Source: Mycobacterium sp. 141
GTDB lineage: Bacteria; Actinomycetota; Actinomycetes; Mycobacteriales; Mycobacteriaceae
Assembly (NCBI RefSeq): GCF_000382405.1
Contig: NZ_KB908262.1
Coordinates: 62,001 to 126,000 of the forward strand
Length of the DNA stretch: 64,000 nt
Reading direction: 5' to 3'
This document shows positions 32,852-42,601 of this stretch, one piece after another (the stretch's first letter is position 1; every line of letters starts with the position of its first letter). The notes beneath the pieces were generated by a model, which searched no databases, was not told the origin of the DNA, and saw only the letters and a program-made list of their open reading frames with translations. The position numbers and the translations under genes were made by a program.

Positions 32852-33988
32852 TCAGCCCGCGCAGCGCAGCGGGCCTTTGACCGCGGCGTTCCGCTGCAGC
32901 GATGCATTGATGTTGTCCATCGACAGTTCGCCTGCCGCCACAGCCTTTTCCAGTCCATCCAGCACCGAGGGCACTTCCTTGGTGGTGATCCACAGGGCGT
33001 TGTCGGCGCCGGCCTGCAATGCCTTGAGTACCGCCGCGGACACACCGTAGCGTTCGTTGATCGCGGCCATGCTGGACAGGTCATCGGTGTAGACCAGCCC
33101 GTTGAACGGCGGGCCACCGTAATTGCCGGACCGCAGCAGCTCGTAGGCCGGCGCGCTGAGGCTGGCCGGGTCGGTTCCGGTCAGTCCCGGAACCTCCAGG
33201 TGCCCGACCATGACGGCGACCGGGGCCTCGGTGGTCAGCGTGCGATAGGGCACCAGATCGTCTTGCTGCAGGTCGGCCAGCGGAGGTGTGGTCACCGAAT
33301 TGGTGTGCGAGTCACCGGATCCGTGACCGTGACCGGGAAAGTGCTTGAGTACCGGCAGAATTCCGGCCTCGCGCAGGCCGCGAGCGTAAGCCCCGGCGTA
33401 TTCGGTGACCTTGGCCGGGTCGTTGCTGAAGGACCGGTCACCGATGACCGTGTCGTCCGGGGCGTCGGTGACGTCGACGACAGGGGCGAAGTCCACGGTG
33501 ATACCCAGATCGTGCATCTTCTTGCCGCGCTCCAGCGCGATGCCGTACACCTCGTCGGAGGTCTGAGTCTGGGCCAGCACCCGCGGCGACGGCTGCTTGC
33601 CGATGATCGATGCGAGGCGCGACACCCGGCCGCCTTCCTCGTCGACGCTGACCGCGAGCGGCAACGGACCGGCCGCGTCGGCGATGTCTTTCAACGAACC
33701 GTCGGAAAACATGGACAGGTCGGTCCAACTGCCGATCATGATGCCGCCGACATGCTGCTCGGTCACGACCTGGCGGGCATCGTCGCCGTCGGTCACCCCG
33801 ACGGTCAGCAACTGGGCCAGTTTGTCACGGGTGGGCAGTGCCGTCAGATCGCAGCTCTGCGCGACCGGCGCTTTGGGCAGCGGCTTGCTGCTGCTCGCAT
33901 GTTGGTGATCCGCTGGCGCCTGGGTGGATGGCGAACACGCCAGCAACAGTCCGGACAGCGCGACGAGCACACTCAGAACGCGGGGCAT
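32852..33988 (-). CDS. lpqI: Lipoprotein beta-N-acetylglucosaminidase LpqI (NagZ type)
   Basis: A 378-residue GH3-family lipoprotein that removes N-acetylglucosamine from muropeptides during peptidoglycan recycling. The signal sequence ends in a lipobox LLLAC (Cys18), so it is lipid-anchored outside the membrane. The NagZ signature KHFPGHGHGSGDSHT lies near residue 220, with the His-Asp pair that acts as general acid, and VSVDEEGGRVSRL near residue 125 binds sugar. The length matches the M. tuberculosis Rv0237 family. It faces away from the following aftD-side genes across 150 bases. Confidence 0.92.
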   Translation of the reverse strand: MPRVLSVLVALSGLLLACSPSTQAPADHQHASSSKPLPKAPVAQSCDLTALPTRDKLAQLLTVGVTDGDDARQVVTEQHVGGIMIGSWTDLSMFSDGSLKDIADAAGPLPLAVSVDEEGGRVSRLASIIGKQPSPRVLAQTQTSDEVYGIALERGKKMHDLGITVDFAPVVDVTDAPDDTVIGDRSFSNDPAKVTEYAGAYARGLREAGILPVLKHFPGHGHGSGDSHTNSVTTPPLADLQQDDLVPYRTLTTEAPVAVMVGHLEVPGLTGTDPASLSAPAYELLRSGNYGGPPFNGLVYTDDLSSMAAINERYGVSAAVLKALQAGADNALWITTKEVPSVLDGLEKAVAAGELSMDNINASLQRNAAVKGPLRCAG

Positions 33989-34139
33989 GTGTCCTGAGGG
34001 TAGTCACAACGGCCGCTGCGAACCGACCTCGGGCTCGACGCCGCCGGTCCCCCACACCCGCTGAGTTGATAGTCAGCCAGTTTTCGGGCCGATACAAAGC
34101 TGTACTACCTGGTGTGAGGGGCCGTGCTAGGTTGGCCGG

Positions 34140-34313
34140 GTGAACCGGTTCGTCGTCCCGTCTGCCGCCAGCATCGTGGTCGGCTTGTTGTTGGGCGCGG
34201 CCGCCGTGTTCGGTGTGACGCTGATGGTGCAACAGGACACGAAGCCTCCGCTGCAGGCGGGTGATCCGGCGTCGTCGGTGCTCAACCGAGTCGAGTACGG
34301 CGACCGTACTTAA
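34140..34313 (+). CDS. Small secreted/membrane protein (Rv0236A type), 57 residues
   Basis: A 57-residue protein starting at GTG: MNRFVVPSAASIVVGLLLGA is a basic N-terminus and transmembrane or uncleaved signal helix, followed by an extracytoplasmic tail ending SSVLNRVEYGDRT. Length and sequence match remembered M. tuberculosis Rv0236A, the small secreted protein preceding aftD. The stop codon TAA is directly followed, in the same reading frame, by the conserved N-terminal sequence of AftD, so these two genes are abutted with no intergenic base. Coupled expression with aftD is very likely. Its function is unknown; a small AftD-associated membrane subunit is a reasonable guess. Confidence 0.85.
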   Translation: MNRFVVPSAASIVVGLLLGAAAVFGVTLMVQQDTKPPLQAGDPASSVLNRVEYGDRT

Positions 34314-34331
34314 AACTCGGTCGCTCCGCTC

Positions 34332-37300
34332 CTGCACGCCGAACGCAGTCCCACCGCGCCGCTCTCCCGGCGCTGGTTATGGCTGGTCACCGCGGTCGCT
34401 CTCGTCCTGACCTTCGCGCAGTCGCCCGGGCAGATCTCCCCCGACACCAAGCTCGACCTGACCGCCAACCCGCTGCGGTTCCTGGCCCGCGCGTTCAACC
34501 TGTGGAACAGCGACCTGCCGTTCGGGCAGGCTCAGAACCAGGCATACGGCTATCTGTTCCCGCACGGCACCTTCTTTCTCATCAGCCATGAGCTCGGGGT
34601 GCCCGGCTGGATCACCCAGCGGTTGTGGTGGGCGTTGCTGCTGGTCGTCGGGTTCTGGGGCCTGCTGCGGGTCGCCGAGGCCCTGGGTATCGGCAGCACC
34701 AGCTCGCGGGTGCTCGGCGCGTTCGCGTTCGCGTTGTGCCCGCGGGTGCTGACCACGCTTGGCGCGATCTCGTCGGAGACGCTGCCGATGATGCTGGCGC
34801 CATGGGTGCTGCTGCCGGTGATCCTCGCGTTGGGCGGGACCGGAGGGGTGGGAGTAGGCCGGCAGGGACGGCACAACATCCGGCTGATGGCGGCCCGATC
34901 GGCCGGCGCGGTCGCCCTGATGGGTGCGGTCAACGCCGTCGCAACCCTGACCGGATGCCTGGCCGCGCTGATCTGGTGGGCCTGTCACCGGCCGAACAAG
35001 CTGTGGCTGCGATTCACCGTGTGGTGGTTCGGCTGCACGGCGCTGGCTGTCACCTGGTGGGTGATCGCGCTGGTGATGTTGGGCCGGATCAGCCCGCCGT
35101 TCCTGGACTTCATCGAATCCTCCGGCGTCACCACGCAGTGGACCTCGCTGACCGAGATGCTGCGCGGTACCGACAGTTGGACACCGTTCGTCGCGCCCAA
35201 TGCCACCGCCGCGGCGTCGCTGGTGACCAGCACGGTCGCGGTGCTGGCCACCACGCTGGTGGCCGCGGCGGGCCTGGCCGGGCTGGCGCTGCGTTCGATG
35301 CCCGCCCGCGGCCGGCTGATCACCATGCTGCTGATCGGCATCGTGCTGCTGGGCCTGGGCTATTCCGGGGGCCTGGGCTCACCCATTGCGCATCAGGTGC
35401 AGGCCTTCCTCGACGGCACCGGCACCCCGCTGCGCAACCTGCACAAACTCGAACCGGTGATCCGCCTGCCGCTGGCCCTGGGCCTGGTCCATCTGCTGGG
35501 CCGGATTCCATTGCCGGGTACCGTCCCGCGCCCGGTGTGGGTGAGTGCGTACGCCCATCCGGAGCGGGACCGGCGGGTCGCGGTGAGCATCGTGGTGCTG
35601 GCCGCGCTCGCGGCGGGCACCTCGATCGCCTGGACCGGCCGCATCGCACCGCCGGGTACCTTCAGCGCGATCCCGCAGTACTGGCATGACGCCGCCGACT
35701 GGCTCGACGAACACAACACCGAGCGTGGCCGCGTGCTGGTGGCGCCGGGTGCCCCGTTCGCCACCCAGGTGTGGGGCACCAGCCACGACGAACCGCTGCA
35801 GGTGCTGGGCAACAGCCCGTGGGGTGTGCGTGACTCGATCCCGCTGACCCCGCCGGAGACCATCAGGGCGCTCGATTCGGTGCAACGGTTGTTCGCCGCC
35901 GGCCGACCATCCGCAGGGCTCGCCGATACCCTTGCCCAGCAAGGTATTTCGTACGTCGTGGTGCGCAACGACCTGGATCCGGATACGTCGCGGTCGGCCC
36001 GCCCGGTGCTGGTGCACCGGGCGGTGGAAGGGTCCGGTGGGCTCACCAAAGTGGCCGAGTTCGGCGACCCCGTCGGACCGGGCACGCTGGAGGGGTTCAT
36101 CGCCGACAGCGGGTTGCGGCCGCGTTATCCCGCGGTGCAGATCTACCGGGTCGACGGCGCCGCGACGGCGGGCAAACCGTATCTGGTCGACCCCGACACC
36201 ATGGCCCGCGTGGACGGCGCACCCGAGGCACTGTTGCGTCTCAATGAGCGCCGCCGCCTGTCCGGCCTGCCGCCGCTGGGACCGATGCTGCTGACCGCCG
36301 ACGCGCAGCGTGCCGGGCTGCCCGTCACTGTCGGCGGCCACGGCGTGGTGATCACCGATACCCCGCAGGCCCGCGAGATCGACTACGGCCGGGTCGACGA
36401 CCATGCGTCGGCGATCCGCACGCCCGACGATCCGCGGCACACCTACAACCGGGTGCCGGATTACCCGTCCCGCGGGGCCGAGCCGGTGTACGGCCACTGG
36501 GACGGCGGGCGCGTGACGGTGTCGAGTTCGGCGGCGGATTCGACGGCGCTGCCCAACGTCGCTCCCGCGACGGGACCGGCCGCGGCGATCGATTCGGACC
36601 CGTCGACCGCGTGGGTGTCCAACGCCCTGCAGTCCGCCGTCGGCCAGTGGCTGCAGATCAACTTCGATCATCCGATCACCAACGCCACCCTGACCATCAC
36701 TCCGAGTGCCACCGCCGTGGGCGCGCAGGTCCGCCGCATCGAGGTGGCCACCGCGACCGGTACCAGCACGCTGCGGTTCGACGCCGCGGGCAAGCCGCTG
36801 ACCATACCGCTGCCGGTCGGGGAATCCCCGTGGGTGCGGATCACCGCAGTGGCCACCGACGACGGCTCTCCGGGCGTGCAGTTCGGCATCACCGATCTGG
36901 CCGTCACTCAATACGACGCATCCGGCTACGCCCACCCCATCAACCTGCGGCACACCGTCGATGTGCCCGGGCCACCGCCGGGTTCGCCTGTGGCGCAATG
37001 GGATCTGGGTACCGAGCTGCTGGGCCGGCCCGGCTGCGCCGAAAGCCCCGTCGGGGTGCGATGCGCGGCGGCGATGGCGCTGGCCTCCGAGGAGCCGGTG
37101 AACCTCAGCCGCACGCTGACCGTTCCGGAGCCCACCAAGGTACGCCCGACGGTGTGGGTGCGGGCCCGCCAAGGCCCCAAGCTGGCCGATCTGGTCGCTC
37201 AACCCGGTACCACCAGAGCTTTTGGCGACGCTGATCCGATCGACGTGCTCGGCTCGTCATTCGCGGCCACCGATGGCGATCCCCGCACCTCGTGGACGGC

Positions 37301-38642
37301 TCCGCAGCGGGTGGTTCAGTTCAAGGCGCCACCCACGCTGACGCTCAAGCTGCCGGCCGCGGCCGAGGTGGGTGCGCTGCGCATCGATCCAGGTGGGGCG
37401 GAGCCGCCGGCTCACCCGAAGCTGGTGTCGATCGACCTGGGCGACGGCCCGCAGGTGCGCAAGCTGCCGGGTACCGGTGAACCGCAGACCTTCAAGCTCA
37501 AACCGCGGGTGACGGACACCATCACCGTCTCACTGTTGAGCTGGAACGACGTCATCGACCGCACGTCACTCGGTTTCGATCAGCTCAAACCGCCTGGGCT
37601 GGCCGAGGTTTCGGTGTTCGATACGCACGGCCGGCCGATCGGCGCCGCCGATGCCGCCACCAACCGGGCCCGCATCGTCTCACTGCCCTGCGGGCAGGGC
37701 CCGATCATCGGTGTGGCGGGGCAGTTCATCCAGACCTCGGTCCGCACCACAGTCGCGGCGCTGCTCGACGGCGACCCGATCCCGGCGCAACCGTGCCGCA
37801 CCGATCCGATATCGCTGCCGGCCGGCCAGCAGGAGCTGCTCGTCAGCCCGGGGGCGGCATTCGTCGTCGACGGCATCGTACTATCCACGCCCAATGGCCA
37901 ACTACCCACGGCGACAACGACCCTCGCCGAGACGCCGGAGTGGGGACCGGACCGTCGAGAGGTGCGGGTGACGCCCACGTCGACCTCGCGGATCCTGGTG
38001 GTGCCCGAGAGCATCAACCCCGGCTGGATTGCCCGCGACGCGGCGGGGACCCGGCTCGAACCGGTGACCGTCAACGGATGGCAGCAGGGCTGGGTGCTTC
38101 CGGCCGGAACGGCAGGCACAGTGACGTTGTCGTTCGACTCAAACCGCCCTTACCGAGCCGGTTTGATCGGCGGGCTGGCACTGCTGCCGCTGCTGGCACT
38201 GTTGGCGCTGCTACCGGTGCGGCGCCGGTCCCCGGAACTGCCTGCGGCCCGACCGTGGCAGCCCGGTCCGGTGCTGAGGTGCCTGGGCGTGCTCGCGGTC
38301 GGCGCGGCGATCTCCGGGATACCGGGGGTACTCGTCGTCGCGGCCGCCCTAGGGGTGCGCTACTGGCTGCGCGACCGTGAATCCTCGTGCGACCGAATCA
38401 CCCTCGGCTTGTCGGCGGGCGGCTTGATCCTCGCCGGGGCCGTCCTGTCGCAGAATCCGTGGCGCTCGGTCGACGGGTATGTCGGGCACTCACCGTGGGT
38501 GCAGTTGCTCGCGTTGATATCGGTGGCGTTCGTCGCGGCGTCGACAGTGGTGTTCCGGCCGCGCGCATCAGGCGCTCAGCTCGACGCGAGCGCGGCCGCA
38601 TCCTCGTCGGCGAAGGTGTCCTCCAATGTCAGCGGTGAATAG
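34332..38642 (+). CDS. aftD: Arabinofuranosyltransferase AftD
   Basis: A very large (about 1436-residue) GT-C glycosyltransferase that adds arabinofuranose to arabinogalactan and lipoarabinomannan. The N-terminal region has about 11 membrane helices and the conserved loop [13 protein letters not shown] followed by [18 protein letters not shown], with the catalytic acidic residue. The periplasmic part includes discoidin-like carbohydrate-binding modules ([15 protein letters not shown] near 640-760 and [14 protein letters not shown] near 880). Two or three C-terminal helices follow. No ATG, GTG or TTG exists in frame between the preceding TAA (34311) and GTG 34599, although the 95 codons between are clearly conserved AftD sequence. 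I mark CTG 34332 provisionally. The end overlaps the convergent R2lox gene by 67 bases. Confidence 0.85.
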   Translation: MHAERSPTAPLSRRWLWLVTAVALVLTFAQSPGQISPDTKLDLTANPLRFLARAFNLWNSDLPFGQAQNQAYGYLFPHGTFFLISHELGVPGWITQRLWWALLLVVGFWGLLRVAEALGIGSTSSRVLGAFAFALCPRVLTTLGAISSETLPMMLAPWVLLPVILALGGTGGVGVGRQGRHNIRLMAARSAGAVALMGAVNAVATLTGCLAALIWWACHRPNKLWLRFTVWWFGCTALAVTWWVIALVMLGRISPPFLDFIESSGVTTQWTSLTEMLRGTDSWTPFVAPNATAAASLVTSTVAVLATTLVAAAGLAGLALRSMPARGRLITMLLIGIVLLGLGYSGGLGSPIAHQVQAFLDGTGTPLRNLHKLEPVIRLPLALGLVHLLGRIPLPGTVPRPVWVSAYAHPERDRRVAVSIVVLAALAAGTSIAWTGRIAPPGTFSAIPQYWHDAADWLDEHNTERGRVLVAPGAPFATQVWGTSHDEPLQVLGNSPWGVRDSIPLTPPETIRALDSVQRLFAAGRPSAGLADTLAQQGISYVVVRNDLDPDTSRSARPVLVHRAVEGSGGLTKVAEFGDPVGPGTLEGFIADSGLRPRYPAVQIYRVDGAATAGKPYLVDPDTMARVDGAPEALLRLNERRRLSGLPPLGPMLLTADAQRAGLPVTVGGHGVVITDTPQAREIDYGRVDDHASAIRTPDDPRHTYNRVPDYPSRGAEPVYGHWDGGRVTVSSSAADSTALPNVAPATGPAAAIDSDPSTAWVSNALQSAVGQWLQINFDHPITNATLTITPSATAVGAQVRRIEVATATGTSTLRFDAAGKPLTIPLPVGESPWVRITAVATDDGSPGVQFGITDLAVTQYDASGYAHPINLRHTVDVPGPPPGSPVAQWDLGTELLGRPGCAESPVGVRCAAAMALASEEPVNLSRTLTVPEPTKVRPTVWVRARQGPKLADLVAQPGTTRAFGDADPIDVLGSSFAATDGDPRTSWTAPQRVVQFKAPPTLTLKLPAAAEVGALRIDPGGAEPPAHPKLVSIDLGDGPQVRKLPGTGEPQTFKLKPRVTDTITVSLLSWNDVIDRTSLGFDQLKPPGLAEVSVFDTHGRPIGAADAATNRARIVSLPCGQGPIIGVAGQFIQTSVRTTVAALLDGDPIPAQPCRTDPISLPAGQQELLVSPGAAFVVDGIVLSTPNGQLPTATTTLAETPEWGPDRREVRVTPTSTSRILVVPESINPGWIARDAAGTRLEPVTVNGWQQGWVLPAGTAGTVTLSFDSNRPYRAGLIGGLALLPLLALLALLPVRRRSPELPAARPWQPGPVLRCLGVLAVGAAISGIPGVLVVAAALGVRYWLRDRESSCDRITLGLSAGGLILAGAVLSQNPWRSVDGYVGHSPWVQLLALISVAFVAASTVVFRPRASGAQLDASAAASSSAKVSSNVSGE

Positions 38643-39514
38643 TCGAGGTCGATCTCCTCGAGCGGGCGTCCCCGCGCGCTGCTGATCGTGCCGAACCGGC
38701 GCATGCCCTTGTCTGCGGAGTACTGCATGAACTCGTCCTGGACCAAGCCGAAGGGGATGTCGGGGGCGTAGAGAGCGAAGCCCTCCTCGGTGAGTTGCAG
38801 TGCGAGCGGGATCAATTCATTCATCCGGGCTTCGAACACCGCCCAGTTGGCGTCGTCGGCGGCGACGTGTCTGCGGCAGGTGAACGTACCCCACGCCATG
38901 TGGCGCCGCTCGTCGTCACCGATCCTGCCGACCAGCTCCTGCATGCCCGGCAGGATGCCGCGATCAACGCAAATCTTGTGCCACGCATAGTATCCCGTGA
39001 GCGCCAGCATGCCTTCGACGATGTGGTTGTAGGTCACCGATGCCCGCACCTGAGCGGCCGGTGACGGGTCGGTGTAGAGAGCGTCGAGGGCGGCCGGAAG
39101 CTCCTCGTAGAACATCTGCCGATATGCCGGCAGGTCATCGAAGTAGTTGTGCAGATCGTCGGTGATACCGACTGTGTCGAGCCACATCCGGAACACCTGC
39201 GTGTGCTTGGCCTCCTCGAAGGCGAACTGGGTCAGGTACATCTCATCGCCAAGCCGTCCCTCGGCCCGCATCGCGCTCATGAACGGCTGGATGTCCTTGG
39301 TGACCGCCTCTTCGCCGGCGATGAACTCGGCGCACAGCCGGGTGGCGTATTCCCGTTCGCGATCAGTCAGCGCCTCCCAGTCCGCCCGGTCGCGGGAGAA
39401 GTCGATATCCGCTGGATTCCAGAACTTCGCATTCCCTCCGGCGAACAATCGCAACGGCACGCTGTCCCAGTTGAGACCGCCGCGGCTCAGCGAGCCGAAA
39501 TGTGTGTGCGACAT
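38576..39514 (-). CDS. R2-like ligand-binding oxidase R2lox (Rv0233 type)
   Basis: A 312-residue ferritin-like protein of the R2lox group, which assembles a Mn/Fe cofactor and a Val-Tyr ether crosslink; the physiological substrate is unknown. Metal ligands are visible at Glu68 (AGEEAVT, with crosslink Val71), [21 protein letters not shown] with the partner tyrosine, and [11 protein letters not shown]. Numbering coincides with remembered M. tuberculosis Rv0233 when translation starts at [13 protein letters not shown], which has GGAGG seven bases upstream. It is not a functional ribonucleotide reductase subunit. In M. tuberculosis gabD1 and Rv0235c lie between it and aftD; here the two genes overlap tail to tail. 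Confidence 0.92.
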   Translation of the reverse strand: MSHTHFGSLSRGGLNWDSVPLRLFAGGNAKFWNPADIDFSRDRADWEALTDREREYATRLCAEFIAGEEAVTKDIQPFMSAMRAEGRLGDEMYLTQFAFEEAKHTQVFRMWLDTVGITDDLHNYFDDLPAYRQMFYEELPAALDALYTDPSPAAQVRASVTYNHIVEGMLALTGYYAWHKICVDRGILPGMQELVGRIGDDERRHMAWGTFTCRRHVAADDANWAVFEARMNELIPLALQLTEEGFALYAPDIPFGLVQDEFMQYSADKGMRRFGTISSARGRPLEEIDLDYSPLTLEDTFADEDAAALASS

Positions 39515-39670
39515 CTGGACCTCCTCAGATCCAGGTGGGGTGACCACTGGCCATCTTACTGTGATGTATCTCACAGTCAAAGGCTCTTCACCGCGATGCG
39601 GTCGTCACCGCAATTCAGATCGCGCGCTACGGCGCCGGTGTGTCGGCGCCGTAGCGGCATAGTGAAGATC

Positions 39671-40000
39671 ATGGCTGACGTTCGCAACATCTTGGAAAGG
39701 CACCAGTACGAGATCACCGTCGACGGCGAGCATGCCGGCCTCGAGGCCTACGTTGACGCCGGCGATCAGCGCGTTTTCTACCACACCGAGATCGATGACA
39801 GGTTCAGCGGCCGCGGCCTGGCCGGCGAACTGGTTTCCGCGGCGCTGACCGACGCCCGCGCGGCGGGCAAGCGCATCGTCGCGGTCTGCCCGTACGTCGT
39901 CAAGTACGTCAAACAACACCACGACTTCGACGACATCCTCGACCCGGTCACCCCCGAGGCCATGGCCGCCGTCGAAGCCGCAGACTGGGCCCGCTACTGA
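39671..40000 (+). CDS. GNAT-like N-acetyltransferase, short form (YjdJ/CG type)
   Basis: A 109-residue protein of the compact acetyltransferase subfamily. The acetyl-CoA loop is in HTEIDDRFSGRGLAGELVSAAL; the downstream AAGKRIVAVCPYVVKYVKQH contains the conserved cysteine-proline and lysine/histidine pattern of this group. Such proteins lack part of the usual GNAT fold and their acceptors are unknown. ATG begins at MADVRNILERH, where homology starts, although the frame is open far upstream. It is divergent from R2lox and nearly touches the acyltransferase-3 gene end to end. Confidence 0.85.
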   Translation: MADVRNILERHQYEITVDGEHAGLEAYVDAGDQRVFYHTEIDDRFSGRGLAGELVSAALTDARAAGKRIVAVCPYVVKYVKQHHDFDDILDPVTPEAMAAVEAADWARY

Positions 40001-40007
40001 CCGGCCC

Positions 40008-41204
40008 TCAGCGCAGTGCCGGTTCGGGCTCCGGTTCTGGTTCGTCGGTGATCGAGCTGTCCAGCGGCGGGACGGGACGCTGGCTGCGGTACTCCCAGCG
40101 CCGCAATGCCTCCCGGCACGGCGACTCCACCAGGGCGTAGCTGACGGCCGCGAGCGCGAAGCCGAAGACCAACGTCAGCACCAGCACGGCCGGCATGCCG
40201 CCGTTGAACAGAAACTCTCCGATCATCGGAAACACCATCGCCAAGGCGGCCAGGTGCCACACGAACAACCCGTAGGACCAGCGGCCCAACGTCACCATCA
40301 CCCGGCTGCCGAGGATCCGGTGCGGTGTACCGGGCCGATCCAACACCAGCGGGGCCAGCACCGCAGCAGCGAGCACGGCGCCCATCGCCGTCTTCAACGT
40401 CACCTGCTCGACCGATCCCGGCCGCAACCCCTCAAGCCCGGCCAGCGGCGATGCGGCGATCCCGAATGCCGTCGCCGCGATCAGCGCCATGAGCAGCGGA
40501 CGCCGGCCCAGCCGGTGCGCCCAGCCGAACGGCGTTACGGTGAGCTCGGCCAGGACCATTCCCGCGGCGAACCACGAGAAGAACGCCGGCGGCCAGTTCC
40601 ACTGGTTGAGCCCGGTGCTGCCGTCGAACGGGATCCGCACCCAGGCCAGGCTGAGCAGGCCCACCGCGATGATGACCCCGATCCGGGCCCGCACCGGCAC
40701 GCGGCGGGCCAACAGCGCCAGCAGCGGCAGCACCAGATAGAAGGTGACCTCCACCGACAGGCTCCACATCTGCGTCAGCCCGGCGGTCAAGGTCAGCGGA
40801 ACGTAGATCTGCGTCAGGCTCAGATTGGCCAGCCACACCGTGAAGTCGGCCTTGGCCTCCGGGAGCAGCAGCAGGATCGCCACGACCGCCACCACATATC
40901 CGGGCATGATCCGGACCAGCCGCGACCGCAGGTAGTGGCCCGTGTGGGGCCGCGGGCGCAATCCGCGGGCGGCGGCCGCATGACCGCGCCACAAGAGGAA
41001 GCCCGACAGCGCGAAGAAAACCGCCACAGCGAGGTCGAACCGGCCGAAGATGCGGCCCATCACGCCGGTGGTGTGTCCCGTCTGGAATGCCACATGCGTC
41101 AGCACCACACCCATGGCGGCGCAGGCACGCATGCCCTCGACTGCCGGCAGGAAGGTCCTCGTCCCGCCGACCTCGAAGTTCGGGTCCGATTGCCGGGTTG
41201 CCAC
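40008..41204 (-). CDS. Acyltransferase-3 family integral membrane protein (Rv0228 type)
   Basis: A 398-residue membrane O-acyltransferase with about ten helices. The family signature is at the N-terminus: RTFLPAVEGMRACAAMGVVLTHVAF, where the histidine is the catalytic acyl-transfer residue, followed by FFALSGFLLWRG and a RSRLVRIMPGY motif. Such OafA-like proteins acylate surface carbohydrates or lipids. GTG at 41204 gives VATRQSDPNFEVGGTR and is the last start before the conserved core; the open frame continues upstream across the neighbouring gene without coding character. It is divergent from the DUF3068 gene. The matching M. tuberculosis gene, Rv0228, has the same neighbours. Confidence 0.88.
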   Translation of the reverse strand: MATRQSDPNFEVGGTRTFLPAVEGMRACAAMGVVLTHVAFQTGHTTGVMGRIFGRFDLAVAVFFALSGFLLWRGHAAAARGLRPRPHTGHYLRSRLVRIMPGYVVAVVAILLLLPEAKADFTVWLANLSLTQIYVPLTLTAGLTQMWSLSVEVTFYLVLPLLALLARRVPVRARIGVIIAVGLLSLAWVRIPFDGSTGLNQWNWPPAFFSWFAAGMVLAELTVTPFGWAHRLGRRPLLMALIAATAFGIAASPLAGLEGLRPGSVEQVTLKTAMGAVLAAAVLAPLVLDRPGTPHRILGSRVMVTLGRWSYGLFVWHLAALAMVFPMIGEFLFNGGMPAVLVLTLVFGFALAAVSYALVESPCREALRRWEYRSQRPVPPLDSSITDEPEPEPEPALR

Positions 41205-41360
41205 GACGACCAGTGTGCCGGGACGGCGCAGGCACGCCAAACCCGAGGTGGGCTGCCGCCACGAGATGTCCTTGTCGTAAGTGATGGCCTTAAATAGTGC
41301 TGTTAGGGTCGAACGGGTTTGCCTGGAGGACGAGTTGGCCCACACCAAAGGAGGCCCGGT

Positions 41361-42557
41361 TTGAACCGCGCTGTGGCGCTGCGTATCGCGGCGTGCGGAC
41401 TCATGGGGTTGGGTGCAGCCCTGTTGATCGCCGCCCTGCTGCTGACGACCTACACCAAGGGCAAGATCGCCAAGATTCCGCTCAACCTGGACACCACGCT
41501 GGTCAGCGAAGGCACCGGGACCGCGTTCGACCCGGCCTCGTTGACAGCCGAGAAGTTCTCCGTGGACCGCAACGTGCCGGTGGCAATGCAACAGCAGATG
41601 AGCGTCGAAGCCCCGGCGAACGCCGATGTGGTGACCCTGCAAGTGGGCACGTCCCTGCGGCGGACCGACCGCCAGCAGGACACCGGCCTGCTGCTGGCGA
41701 TGGTCGACACGGTCACCATGAACCGCAGCACCGCGTTGGCGGTGTCCTCGGATACCAACCCGGGCGGGTCCATCCAAAGGCCGCGCTCCATGGACGACCA
41801 GAAGCCGCCCACCAGCGTCGCGCTGCCGCACGAGGGGCTGACCTACCGGTTCCCGTTCGACACCGCGAAGAAGACCTACCAGATGTTCGACCCGATCGCG
41901 CAAAAGGCGTTCGATGCGAACTATGACGGCGAAGAAGACGTCAACGGGCTGACCACCTACCGGTTCACCCAAAACGTCGGCTACGACGCCGACGGCAAGC
42001 TGGTCGAGCCGGTGAAGTACGCCTCGCTGTATGAGGACGACGTGGACAGCACCGTCAAGGCACGCGCCTCGGTGTGGGGTGTGCCGGGCGAGCCGGACGA
42101 AGAGATCACGATGAACCGGTACTACGCCGCGCAACGCACCTTCTGGGTGGATCCGGTGTCGGGCACCATCGTCAAGGCCACCGACCACGGCTACCAGTAC
42201 TACGCCCGGGACGCCCTCAAGCCCGAGGTCACCTACGTCGACTACAAGGTCACCTCCACCGAGAGCACCATCGAGTCGCAGGTCGCGTCCGCCCGCGACG
42301 AACGAGACCGAGTTGCGCTGTGGTCCCGAGTCCTGCCGATCACGTTCACCGCGCTGGGCCTGGTCATGATGATCGGCGGTGGGCTGCTGGCCTGGTTCGT
42401 GCTGCGCGCCGAGTCGACGCTGATCGACCCGGGCCTGGACAACGCCGACCACGGATTCTTCGACACTCAAGGCATCCAAGTGCCCGGCGCCGAGGCCAAG
42501 ACCGAAAAGCTGCCCGCACAGCGGCCCTCTGACCTGCCACCGGACCGACCAGTCTGA
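41361..42557 (+). CDS. DUF3068 / PorA-family membrane-anchored protein (Rv0227c type)
   Basis: A 398-residue protein with one helix at each end (ALRIAACGLMGLGAALLIAA and ITFTALGLVMMIGGGLLAWF) enclosing a roughly 300-residue extracytoplasmic beta-rich domain of the DUF3068 type. The TTG start has AAAGGAGG seven bases upstream, a near-perfect ribosome site that decides the start. The function is unknown. Its M. tuberculosis counterpart Rv0227c is next to the same membrane protein and glycosyltransferase genes, which suggests a part in cell-envelope assembly. Its stop overlaps the region where the next gene's coding character begins. Confidence 0.87.
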   Translation: MNRAVALRIAACGLMGLGAALLIAALLLTTYTKGKIAKIPLNLDTTLVSEGTGTAFDPASLTAEKFSVDRNVPVAMQQQMSVEAPANADVVTLQVGTSLRRTDRQQDTGLLLAMVDTVTMNRSTALAVSSDTNPGGSIQRPRSMDDQKPPTSVALPHEGLTYRFPFDTAKKTYQMFDPIAQKAFDANYDGEEDVNGLTTYRFTQNVGYDADGKLVEPVKYASLYEDDVDSTVKARASVWGVPGEPDEEITMNRYYAAQRTFWVDPVSGTIVKATDHGYQYYARDALKPEVTYVDYKVTSTESTIESQVASARDERDRVALWSRVLPITFTALGLVMMIGGGLLAWFVLRAESTLIDPGLDNADHGFFDTQGIQVPGAEAKTEKLPAQRPSDLPPDRPV

Positions 42558-42601
42558 TTTCGTCCCGGTTCTGGCTGCCGGCCTACGCGCTGGCGCTGTC
42601 G

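Noticed and set aside
32757-32993. N-terminal extension of the Rv0238-type TetR protein
   Set aside because: The extra 79 residues are Arg/Gly-rich and precede a standard TetR start MAGGTKRLPRAVR; no ribosome site supports it.
35379-37202. 607-codon antisense frame opposite aftD
   Set aside because: Arg/Gly-rich translation without domains; the sense strand is unmistakable AftD.
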